From: RGIG7213 sp045544195
Lineage (GTDB): Bacteria > Bacillota > Clostridia > Oscillospirales > CAG-272
DNA length: 24,667 nt
Reading direction: 5' to 3'
NCBI GenBank assembly: GCA_045544195.1
Contig: JAZPYO010000057.1
Span: forward strand, 1-24,667
Shown here: one piece after another, positions 8,621 to 14,539 of the stretch
How positions within the stretch are numbered: the first letter of the stretch is position 1
Layout: each line of letters begins with the position of its first letter
Notes under the pieces: model-generated
What the model saw: only the letters and a program-made list of their open reading frames with translations
The model's database searches: none
Told to the model about the DNA's origin: nothing
Translations under genes and position numbers: made by a program

Positions 8621-9027
8621 TTTCTTTTCCTCCAATTTTGGATTGTTTTTTGCCCTTCCGGGCTGTGCCATACAAGAAGATCCAATTTTTCTCCCGCCGT
8701 ATGGCAACCGGGAGGTATATTCATACTTTTCTTTTTCACGAAAAGCAGTTGGATCATAGCAATATCAACCACCGCCTTTCGTCTTACAGACGGCCATACC
8801 GGGTAGATGGCGGTCAAGAAACGGCGGCACGGTGATTGCCGTAATATCGAAGAACCGCAAAACAGAACTCGCCTGCATAAAGCAAGACTCCGCTTTCCGT
8901 CTATTCAGTTTTTGCCGCATCAAACTACCACCTCCTACACAGCTCCAAACGGCATAAGGTACACTTTGGAAAACTGCTTTCGGTCTTTACAACCGCATAT
9001 TTTCTGCTTATCATTATGGTCAAGGCG
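8621..9027 (-). promoter_or_regulatory. Long 5' leader of the surface protein gene
   Basis: About 400 bases separate the left inverted repeat from the surface protein start. In minus orientation the leader holds a short ORF (8765-8920), then a CTCCCG/CGGGAG hairpin whose loop contains GCCATAC. That loop is complementary to a GTATGGC about 30 bases downstream, giving an alternative pairing. A GCCC-ggaa-GGGC hairpin follows, and then the ribosome site. I could not match it to a known riboswitch. No promoter for minus-strand transcription stands out inside it. Confidence 0.45.
8765..8920 (-). CDS. Small leader ORF (51 residues) upstream of the surface protein gene
   Basis: The minus strand has ATG 8920 preceded by a near-perfect TAGGAGGTGG ribosome site at 7-8 bases, opening a 51-codon frame (starts MRQKLNRRKAESC, ends CKTKGGG) that stops at 8765. 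I do not recognise the protein; it is basic at the N-terminus and has no signal peptide. Its position as first cistron between the invertible promoter and the surface protein makes it a candidate leader peptide, but it could also be a decayed fragment of another gene. The strong ribosome site is the main support. Confidence 0.4.
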   Translation of the reverse strand: MRQKLNRRKAESCFMQASSVLRFFDITAITVPPFLDRHLPGMAVCKTKGGG

Positions 9028-9055
9028 CACCACATAATGTTGATTATGTGGTAAA
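9028..9055 (+). repeat. Left inverted repeat (IRL) of the invertible promoter segment
   Basis: 28 bp. The core has arms ACCACATAAT and ATTATGTGGT around the asymmetric centre GTTG (9039-9042). The whole 28 bp is the exact reverse complement of 9277-9304. Paired recombinase-binding arms around a short crossover centre are what a tyrosine recombinase site looks like. Confidence 0.93.
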
Positions 9056-9148
9056 CACAGAATAAAAAAACGACAATTCCTGATGAATTATCGCAAAATT
9101 ATTTAATATATCATTGATTAAACTTAAAAATGTGCATAAAAAGTCAGC

Positions 9149-9184
9149 CGGGTGTGTTTTGAGTACAAAACCGGCTTATTTTTT
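9149..9184. terminator. Terminator-like hairpin inside the invertible segment
   Basis: AGCCGG with an inner GTTTTG...CAAAAC stem and CCGGCT, followed on the plus strand by TTATTTTTT and on the minus strand by GACTTTTTA. It could insulate the promoter in both orientations and stop read-through from the recombinase gene. Confidence 0.6.
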
Positions 9185-9216
9185 GCGCTTTAAATTTGTA
9201 AATTATCTGAAATCTA

Positions 9217-9245
9217 TTGAAATTTTAGAGTTTTTGTGTTATAGT
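9217..9245 (+). promoter_or_regulatory. Promoter carried by the invertible segment, currently facing away from the surface gene
   Basis: TTGAAA (9217-9222), 17-bp spacer, TATAGT (9240-9245). A second TATAAT lies at 9253-9258 without a good -35. No equally good minus-strand promoter is seen in the segment, though its left part is AT-rich and a weak one cannot be excluded. Confidence 0.75.
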
Positions 9246-9276
9246 ATCTATGTATAATTATGGGGGAAGTGCGCCC

Positions 9277-9304
9277 TTTACCACATAATCAACATTATGT
9301 GGTG
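9277..9304 (-). repeat. Right inverted repeat (IRR) of the invertible promoter segment
   Basis: Exact reverse complement of 9028-9055, with arms ACCACATAAT and ATTATGTGGT around centre CAAC (9290-9293). It overlaps the last three codons and the stop of the recombinase gene (ACC-ACA-TAA on the minus strand). Because the arms are identical on both sides, inversion leaves the recombinase frame unchanged. Confidence 0.93.
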
Positions 9305-10122
9305 AGATGCAAGCAGACCCTTTCCATACTGCGCAGATGGCTGTTTCCGCAATCCATCGTGTAAATGCGGGTGGTACTCAAGCTGCTATGCCCCAAGAGG
9401 TCTGCAAGACGGACGATATCCTTTTCAATGCGGTAAAATGTCCGTGCAAACAGATGGCGCAGGTTATGAGGAAATACCTTCTTATCGCTAACGCCCGCCT
9501 TCTTGCAGAGCGCTTTCATTTCCTTCCATATATTGCTTCGGTCAAGCACCTTGCCGCCTTTTGTTACGAATACCTCTCCGGCTGTGATGCCGGATCTTTT
9601 CATATATTCCTTTAACAGCTTCTGTATCTGCACGGGAATAAAGATCACCCGTGTTTTGTTTTTGCAGTTTACCACCGCTTTTCCTGCCCGCACCGCTTCG
9701 GCTGTAATATATGAAAGCTCGCTGACACGGATGCCGGTAATGCAGATGGTCTGAATGACTAAAGAGATGCGTGTACCCTCTGATGCTTTCAGCAGTCGTG
9801 CATATTCCTTTTCGGTCAGCTCCTTGTCCTCACGGGCAAATATCTGATGCTGTATCTTTAGTTGACGAACCCTGCAATCCGCTCTGCCAATAAAAGACAG
9901 AAAGCAGTTGAGCGCACCGAGCATAGAATTCACGCTTGCAGGTGCGTAGCTTTTTACCAGATGCTCTTTATATAAAAGCGTTTGCTCCTTATTCAGCTCG
10001 TTTTTGCCCAAAAAGATCAAAAAAGCACGGACGTCACGGACGTATTTTTTCGCTGTCGCCCTGCTTTTTTCTTCTGTTTTCAAATAATACGCAAAACTGT
10101 TCAACGTTTTATCAAAATTCAT
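9295..10122 (-). CDS. Tyrosine site-specific recombinase (inversion enzyme)
   Basis: A 275-residue XerC/RecV-type recombinase. Residues about 1-90 are the SAM-like core-binding domain (MNFDKTLNSFAYYLK). The catalytic domain shows the full set: Arg132 (GIRVSEL), Lys154 or Lys156 (CKNKTR), His219 and Arg222 (HNLRH), His245 (LLGHSS) and nucleophile Tyr254 (TRIYT). Start ATG 10122 is chosen for its AGGAGG ribosome site; the longer frame from 10218 has none. The gene end is embedded in the right inverted repeat, which strongly suggests it is the dedicated invertase of the segment 9028-9304. No phage or transposition genes accompany it, which argues against a prophage integrase. Confidence 0.9.
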   Translation of the reverse strand: MNFDKTLNSFAYYLKTEEKSRATAKKYVRDVRAFLIFLGKNELNKEQTLLYKEHLVKSYAPASVNSMLGALNCFLSFIGRADCRVRQLKIQHQIFAREDKELTEKEYARLLKASEGTRISLVIQTICITGIRVSELSYITAEAVRAGKAVVNCKNKTRVIFIPVQIQKLLKEYMKRSGITAGEVFVTKGGKVLDRSNIWKEMKALCKKAGVSDKKVFPHNLRHLFARTFYRIEKDIVRLADLLGHSSLSTTRIYTMDCGNSHLRSMERVCLHLTT

Positions 10123-10259
10123 ACAGTGTCCTCCTGAAGATGCTTTGCTTTGGATATTTATTGTATGACGGAATGCATGATTTATGCAAACGCACATCAG
10201 GTGAAATTTATAGCGCATATTCGGAATTTTCTTTGTAACCGTTTGTTAAGCCTTTGCAT

Positions 10260-10288
10260 ATTATATCATTGAGCGGAATTCTTCCGCT
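10260..10288. promoter_or_regulatory. Divergent promoter/operator region between recombinase and Cys-rich gene
   Basis: On the minus strand an extended -10 TGA-TATAAT (10260-10265) could serve the recombinase. Next to it lies a perfect palindrome AGCGGAA-ttc-TTCCGCT (10272-10288), suitable as an operator overlapping this promoter. Confidence 0.45.
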
Positions 10289-10322
10289 TTATCAAAATAT
10301 GATATGAAAGGATATTCTTCCT

Positions 10323-11150
10323 ATGTCAGATAACAGAGGTTGTTTTCAGGGGGGCTGCGGCAGCTCCCGTGATACTGCATATATTGACACGTACAGGATC
10401 CTTGACAGCTGTCGCGACAAGGATTGCTTTGAAGACGTAGCCGTATTTCTGACCGATTACGGTAAGGACGTTGTGGAGCATTCAAGCAACGTACGCACCT
10501 GCTCGGCATCTATCAGTGCAACTAATATAACCGTAAATCCCATACCGTTCAACAGAGGCTTTTATCAGGTAGACATACGCATTTACGTAAGAATGACGTT
10601 TGAGTGCTGTGTATGTATGTCAAACCGCCAGGTTATAGAGGGTATCGCCGTTTGTGATAAAAAGGTCGTTTTATTCGGCGGAGAGGGCAACGTTTCAATG
10701 TTCCGCAGCGATCCTCAGAACGATAATTTCTGCACACGCCCCGAATTTTCCGACTGTACCTGCGGCGGAAGTAATCTTCCCGTTGCAGTTGTTGAATTGG
10801 CAGAGCCCGTTGTTCTCAACACACGCATAATCGAAAAGCCCTCGCCGTGCTGTATTTGCTGCTGTGTTAACGATATTCCCTCGTCAATATCGGGCAGAAT
10901 GAACGGCGGCGGACTTTCTGATCCCGGCGACAGATTTCTTGCCGTTTCCATAGGCTTCTTCTCGGTTACAAGACTTGAACGCCCCTCGCAGTTCCTCATC
11001 AACGGAACTGAGTACACAGTTCCCGAAAAGGAATGTGAGACGATAGAAAGCGATGATCCCTGCTCGGTATTTCGCGCTATGGATTTCCCCGTAAGCGAAT
11101 TTTCACCGTATAGCTGTCGAGCCGATAAGGGCGGCTGTAACAAAAAATAA
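10323..11150 (+). CDS. Conserved clostridial Cys-rich protein of unknown function
   Basis: A 275-residue protein with about 20 cysteines, including ECCVC and a CCICCC cluster, without signal peptide or membrane segment. The early motif ILDSCRDKDCFEDV and the later IPFNRGFYQVDIRIYV are, as far as I recall, typical of a conserved family confined to Clostridia whose function is not established. The high Cys content, lack of export signal and family distribution would fit a spore coat or exosporium component, but this is inference. ATG 10323 follows GAAAGGA at about 11 bases. A strong hairpin (11155-11182) closes the unit. Confidence 0.65.
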   Translation: MSDNRGCFQGGCGSSRDTAYIDTYRILDSCRDKDCFEDVAVFLTDYGKDVVEHSSNVRTCSASISATNITVNPIPFNRGFYQVDIRIYVRMTFECCVCMSNRQVIEGIAVCDKKVVLFGGEGNVSMFRSDPQNDNFCTRPEFSDCTCGGSNLPVAVVELAEPVVLNTRIIEKPSPCCICCCVNDIPSSISGRMNGGGLSDPGDRFLAVSIGFFSVTRLERPSQFLINGTEYTVPEKECETIESDDPCSVFRAMDFPVSEFSPYSCRADKGGCNKK

Positions 11151-11154
11151 CAAT

Positions 11155-11182
11155 ATGCACCTTGCTGTTCAGCAAGGTGCAT
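11155..11182. terminator. Bidirectional terminator between converging genes
   Basis: Perfect 12-bp stem ATGCACCTTGCT/AGCAAGGTGCAT with a 4-base loop. The minus-strand exit is T-rich (TTATTTTTTG), the plus-strand exit weaker. Confidence 0.85.
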
Positions 11183-11193
11183 ATTTGCTTATA

Positions 11194-11922
11194 TCAGAAT
11201 TTCCAACGTATATTACTGTTTATCGTATATCCTTCGTTTCGTACTGTCTTTATAATATCAAAATCAAAATACTGACTGAATTTTTTTCTCAGATGCCGTA
11301 TGTACACGTCAACGGGATTTGCCTTTGACGTTTCCTTTTTCCATACGGAAGAAAAGATCTTTTCGCGGCTGGACACGGTTTCCCCCATTTGAACGAGATA
11401 TACGAGTACCTTGAATTCTATCGGCGTAAAATATATTATGTTACCGTCAAAGCTCGCGCTGTACGGATCAGAAAGCAGCTTTATTTCCGCGGTGCTTGAC
11501 GGTGTATTTTCAAAACTGAACGTATGCACAGAGCCGAAAATGAACGTTATAAGCTCATCTATCGGAAACGGCTTTCTGAACAGACGTACAAGATCGGGAT
11601 TTCCTTCTATAAAATCGTTAAAAAAGCTGATAGCCTTCTTTGATCCGATAAGCGCTGTCTTTATTCGCTTTACCGTCAAAAGCTCAAGTAAAAGGGAAAG
11701 ATCGCCGCTGTCAGTTGGTAGGTCTGAATTGAGAATACACAAAAACCTTTCATTTCCCGTAGTTGATGAGTATACGGAGTCTATTCCGTTAAACGCATCA
11801 ATGCGGATGCAATGGTGAAAAAGCTCCTCTGCTTCAAGCTCAAGCATCCTTGCGTAATACTTATCAAAGCCTATGATAAGTACGGTAGGATTTTGATCCT
11901 TCATAAGAAAATTTTTGTTCAA
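11194..11922 (-). CDS. OmpR/PhoB-type response regulator without phospho-acceptor Asp
   Basis: A 242-residue protein. The N-terminus (about 12-125) is a receiver-like fold: the beta-1 acidic pair is reduced (LIIGFD), the beta-3 motif reads CILNSDLP, with Asn65 where typical regulators have the phosphorylated Asp (LLDxxLP), while the conserved Lys117-Pro (FRKPF) is kept. The C-terminus (about 145-240) is a winged-helix DNA-binding domain (PYSASFDGNIIYFTPIEFKVL, then IRHLRKKF and TVRNEGYTI). Such atypical regulators usually act without a kinase; none is nearby. The start is TTG 11922, chosen because AGAGGCGG precedes it, whereas the internal ATG 11904 has no ribosome site. Divergent from the GNAT gene, which may be a target. 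Confidence 0.82.
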   Translation of the reverse strand: MNKNFLMKDQNPTVLIIGFDKYYARMLELEAEELFHHCIRIDAFNGIDSVYSSTTGNERFLCILNSDLPTDSGDLSLLLELLTVKRIKTALIGSKKAISFFNDFIEGNPDLVRLFRKPFPIDELITFIFGSVHTFSFENTPSSTAEIKLLSDPYSASFDGNIIYFTPIEFKVLVYLVQMGETVSSREKIFSSVWKKETSKANPVDVYIRHLRKKFSQYFDFDIIKTVRNEGYTINSNIRWKF

Positions 11923-11949
11923 AAAATACCGCCTCTTTTCAAAATACTG

Positions 11950-11978
11950 TTGAAAAATCCCACAGTATGTGATAGAAT
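11950..11978 (+). promoter_or_regulatory. Promoter of the GNAT acetyltransferase gene
   Basis: TTGAAA (11950-11955), 17-bp spacer, TAGAAT (11973-11978), about 30 bp ahead of the start codon. Confidence 0.7.
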
Positions 11979-12008
11979 ATAAAAAAATGAAAGGTCAGGT
12001 ACATATAA

Positions 12009-12518
12009 ATGGCTGATATGTTGGTTAAGCTGTACAATATCGAGGACGGATGTCCCGAATTGGAGGAATCCCTGAAAAAAGAGGGAATACACATAGTAAA
12101 GGCTTTGTCTCCGGACAAGCACAGAGTGCTTGAATTTGTTCAAACGTTCTCTGAGGGCTGGAAAAGCGAGTGCGAGGCAGCATTTGCAAATAACCCCCAC
12201 ACTATATACATAGCAGTAAAGGATCAGAAGGTGATCGGCTTTGCCGCTTATGAGGCTACCGCAAGGGGATATTTCGGCCCTACGGGTGTTTCAAGCGAAT
12301 TCAGAAAAAAGGGAATAGGCAGACTTCTTATGCTTAAGTGCTTTCACTCAATGAAGGAGCTTGGCTACGGATATGCTATCATTGGCTGGGCAGCGAGAAG
12401 TGCTATTCCGTTTTATGAAAAATTTGCGCAGGCACGTATAATCGAGGATTCGCATCCTGGTGTTTACAGCCGTATGACGAAGGTCGTAACACAGCCTGCA
12501 AAGGAAGAAAGCAATTAA
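12009..12518 (+). CDS. GNAT-family N-acetyltransferase
   Basis: A 169-residue cytoplasmic protein of the GNAT fold: beta-4 IYIAVKDQKVIGFAAYE, the acetyl-CoA pyrophosphate loop VSSEFRKKGIGRLLM (the Q/RxxGxG/A motif) and a late YAIIGWAARSAIPFYEKF block where GNATs place the active-site Tyr. The acceptor substrate cannot be read from the sequence; the GWA/PFYEKF ending resembles small-molecule or amino-sugar acetyltransferases. Its stop overlaps the stop of ruvX tail-to-tail within a shared TTAA, leaving no room for a terminator between the two converging genes. Confidence 0.85.
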   Translation: MADMLVKLYNIEDGCPELEESLKKEGIHIVKALSPDKHRVLEFVQTFSEGWKSECEAAFANNPHTIYIAVKDQKVIGFAAYEATARGYFGPTGVSSEFRKKGIGRLLMLKCFHSMKELGYGYAIIGWAARSAIPFYEKFAQARIIEDSHPGVYSRMTKVVTQPAKEESN

Positions 12519-12946
12519 CCGTTTGGATGGTTTTTCAGATAATCAAGATAGTTCTGTAAAATTATCTGTGCGGCAAGAACATCAACCGTTTCTTTACGCT
12601 TTTTTCCGCGTGTGTTCGTCATATTCATATATTGATGTGCAGACACTGTCGTAAGCCTTTCGTCAAAAAGCACGACGGGCAATGACGATTTTTCCTTTAA
12701 AAGCTCTGCAAATTCACGGGCCTTTTCACTTCTCGGACCGTATGTTCCGTTCATATTTATCGGGTTGCCGACTACGATCTTGCAAACGTCGTATTCGGCA
12801 GCCTTTTTTGCTACCTCATCGGCTATATAAACGATATAATCCTCTTTAATAAGACAGACCCCGGAGGCGAGCATACAGGTTTCATCGCTGACTGCAACTC
12901 CCGTACGCTTGTCACCGAGGTCAACGCCCAATATTCTTTTAGTCAT
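12515..12946 (-). CDS. ruvX: YqgF/RuvX Holliday-junction resolvase-like nuclease
   Basis: A 143-residue RNase H-fold protein: ILGVDLGDKRTGVAVSD at the N-terminus carries the first catalytic Asp, IVVGNPINMNGTYGPRS the central conserved strand and loop, and FDERLTT the second acidic site. This matches YqgF/RuvX at its usual length of about 140. The family acts in 16S rRNA maturation and possibly in recombination. The start ATG shares one base with the rpiB stop (TAATG), so translation is coupled; it is the last gene of the minus-strand operon. Confidence 0.93.
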   Translation of the reverse strand: MTKRILGVDLGDKRTGVAVSDETCMLASGVCLIKEDYIVYIADEVAKKAAEYDVCKIVVGNPINMNGTYGPRSEKAREFAELLKEKSSLPVVLFDERLTTVSAHQYMNMTNTRGKKRKETVDVLAAQIILQNYLDYLKNHPNG

Positions 12947-13389
12947 TATTTTTCGAGCGCTGTGAGCATATCAACTCGCGTCTGATGTCTGCCGCCTTCA
13001 AATTCGGTATCAATGAAAAGATCTATCATATCAAGACCGAGGCCAAAGCCTACGACTCTTCCGCCAAGACACAGTACGTTTGCGTCGTTGTGCATTCTTG
13101 TCATTCTTGCAGAGAATGTGTCAGAGCATACCGCAGCTCTTATGCCTGCGTGCTTGTTTGCAGCCATGCTCATACCGATGCCCGTGCCGCAGAAAAGAAT
13201 ACCTCTGTAGCACTCACCCTTCTGAATGCTTTCGCACAGCTTGTGTGCGTAGTCAGGATAGTTAACGCTTTCGCCGTTGCATCCGAAATCAATAAATTCA
13301 ATACCTCTTTCAGTAAGGTGCTTTTTTGCAGCTTCCTTTAATTCATATCCGCCGTGGTCACACGCCAGTGCCAATACCTTGTTACTCAT
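12946..13389 (-). CDS. rpiB: Ribose-5-phosphate isomerase B
   Basis: A 147-residue RpiB/LacAB-type isomerase that interconverts ribose-5-phosphate and ribulose-5-phosphate. ACDHGGYELK (Asp11, His12) binds the sugar phosphate; ILFCGTGIGMSMAANK holds the catalytic Cys67 and the anion hole; MHNDANVLCLGGR follows. Length and motifs are typical. It begins 30 bp behind tsaB with an AAGGAG ribosome site and overlaps ruvX by one base. With the epimerase-like gene at 420-1085 it is one of two pentose-phosphate enzymes in the window, but they are in separate units. Confidence 0.95.
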   Translation of the reverse strand: MSNKVLALACDHGGYELKEAAKKHLTERGIEFIDFGCNGESVNYPDYAHKLCESIQKGECYRGILFCGTGIGMSMAANKHAGIRAAVCSDTFSARMTRMHNDANVLCLGGRVVGFGLGLDMIDLFIDTEFEGGRHQTRVDMLTALEK

Positions 13390-13419
13390 TTTATTTTCTC
13401 CTTTATTATTGATCTGATT

Positions 13420-14118
13420 TTATTTTGAACCGTTTCTTTCTCTTTCCGCCTGAGATGCACGCAGGTAGGTGGGCTTGAAAAATTGCGGCTCGAATACTGT
13501 TTTATCACTTGCATTTTCATATATCTTCAATGCCGTCTGCGCTACCGAATACGCACTTTGCAGCCTTAATTGCTCGGGCGGAATGATTCCGCATTCGTAT
13601 TCTGATTTTGCAATATACGCCCCGTCACCGATAAGATATACGGGCAAAATGTACTGCGAAAGCTCCGCAGCTAACTGATCTGCCATAATTATTCTGTCAT
13701 CACACATGCGGGTAATGCCTTCGCTTGTGTGGTGAAACAGAGCATTATATAACTGACCTCTGCGCGCATCCATGACAGGACAGGCGATAAAATCGCCGCT
13801 TATTCCGCACATATTATATGAAAGAGCCTGTAAGGATGAGACGCTTATGCACGGAATGCTTTTTTCAAATGCAAGACCGAGCAGGATAGACGCCCCTATT
13901 CTGACGCCCGTAAACGACCCCGGGCCTGCTGAGCCTGCGAGAAGCTGAACCTCGTCGAATGTGCAGCTGCATGACCTGAGCAATTCCTTTATCATAGGAA
14001 GCATCGTTTCGCTATGGTGCATGGCGGTACAGACTGTGAACTCGCCAAGCCTTTTTTCGCCGTCGCAAAGCGCGGCAGTTGCCGTTACGGCAGTTGTATC
14101 AATCGCTAAAATCTTCAT
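13420..14118 (-). CDS. tsaB: tRNA threonylcarbamoyladenosine biosynthesis protein TsaB
   Basis: A 232-residue ASKHA-fold protein: MKILAIDTTAVTATAAL (phosphate-1 strand), HHSETMLPMI, and the family signature GSAGPGSFTGVRIG; VMDARRGQLY and PTYLRASQAERE near the end are also typical. TsaB scaffolds TsaD and TsaE for the t6A37 modification of tRNAs reading ANN codons. It overlaps the end of tsaE by 20 bp. tsaD is not in this window. Confidence 0.94.
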   Translation of the reverse strand: MKILAIDTTAVTATAALCDGEKRLGEFTVCTAMHHSETMLPMIKELLRSCSCTFDEVQLLAGSAGPGSFTGVRIGASILLGLAFEKSIPCISVSSLQALSYNMCGISGDFIACPVMDARRGQLYNALFHHTSEGITRMCDDRIIMADQLAAELSQYILPVYLIGDGAYIAKSEYECGIIPPEQLRLQSAYSVAQTALKIYENASDKTVFEPQFFKPTYLRASQAERERNGSK

Positions 14119-14539
14119 TTTGATCTCTGATGACCGTTATCCTTCTTTCGTTTTCTCCCAAATGCTCAATACGAATGCGTATTGCTCCTTGCGGTATGGC
14201 GTAAGGGATGTTTTCGCTCCACTCGCAAACGCAAACACCGCTTCCGGGGTAATCGTAAAATCCCGTTGAATAAAGGGCATCGTCGTCTGTTATTCTGTAT
14301 ACGTCAAAATGGTACAGGGGAAATTTGCCGCCGACGTATTCGTTTATTAATGTATACGACGGACTGCTTACACGGCACAATGGGCATATATACGATGCCA
14401 TACCCCGAACAAAAGCCGTTTTCCCCGCGCCGAGATCGCCGTACATTGCAATAAATTCGTCACCCTTAAGTGATGAAGCAAATTCCGCACCGATGCCTTC
14501 GGTCTGCTCAGGACTGCTTGAAATATATACTTCCTTCAT
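14099..14539 (-). CDS. tsaE: tRNA t6A biosynthesis ATPase TsaE
   Basis: A 146-residue P-loop ATPase: Walker A GDLGAGKT (34-41), the VSSPSYTLINEY switch region, YHFDVYRI and the CVCEWSENI motif are the TsaE signature. It drives turnover of the TsaB-TsaD complex. Its ATG shares one base with the fhs stop (TGATG-type overlap at 14539) and its end overlaps tsaB, so all three are translationally linked. Confidence 0.95.
   Translation of the reverse strand: MKEVYISSSPEQTEGIGAEFASSLKGDEFIAMYGDLGAGKTAFVRGMASYICPLCRVSSPSYTLINEYVGGKFPLYHFDVYRITDDDALYSTGFYDYPGSGVCVCEWSENIPYAIPQGAIRIRIEHLGENERRITVIRDQNEDFSD

Larger units (their letters stand above)
9056..9276. mobile_element. Invertible DNA segment (phase switch) carrying a promoter
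   Basis: About 221 bp between exact 28-bp inverted repeats, next to a tyrosine recombinase gene and upstream of a surface protein gene: the standard layout of a phase-variable promoter. Inside are a terminator-like hairpin (about 9149-9184) and a consensus promoter (9217-9245). In the present orientation that promoter reads to the right, into the 3' end of the recombinase gene on its antisense strand. Inversion would place it near 9087-9115 on the minus strand, reading through the leader into the surface protein gene. The sequenced state is therefore predicted OFF. Confidence 0.88.

Noticed and set aside
8621..9027. Cyclic-di-GMP or other known riboswitch in the surface gene leader
   Set aside because: The leader is long and structured, but I could not match the conserved core of the GEMM or other aptamers I know.
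9295..10122. Prophage or ICE integrase
   Set aside because: No phage, conjugation or excision genes adjoin it, and it abuts an inverted-repeat promoter segment, which fits a DNA invertase better.
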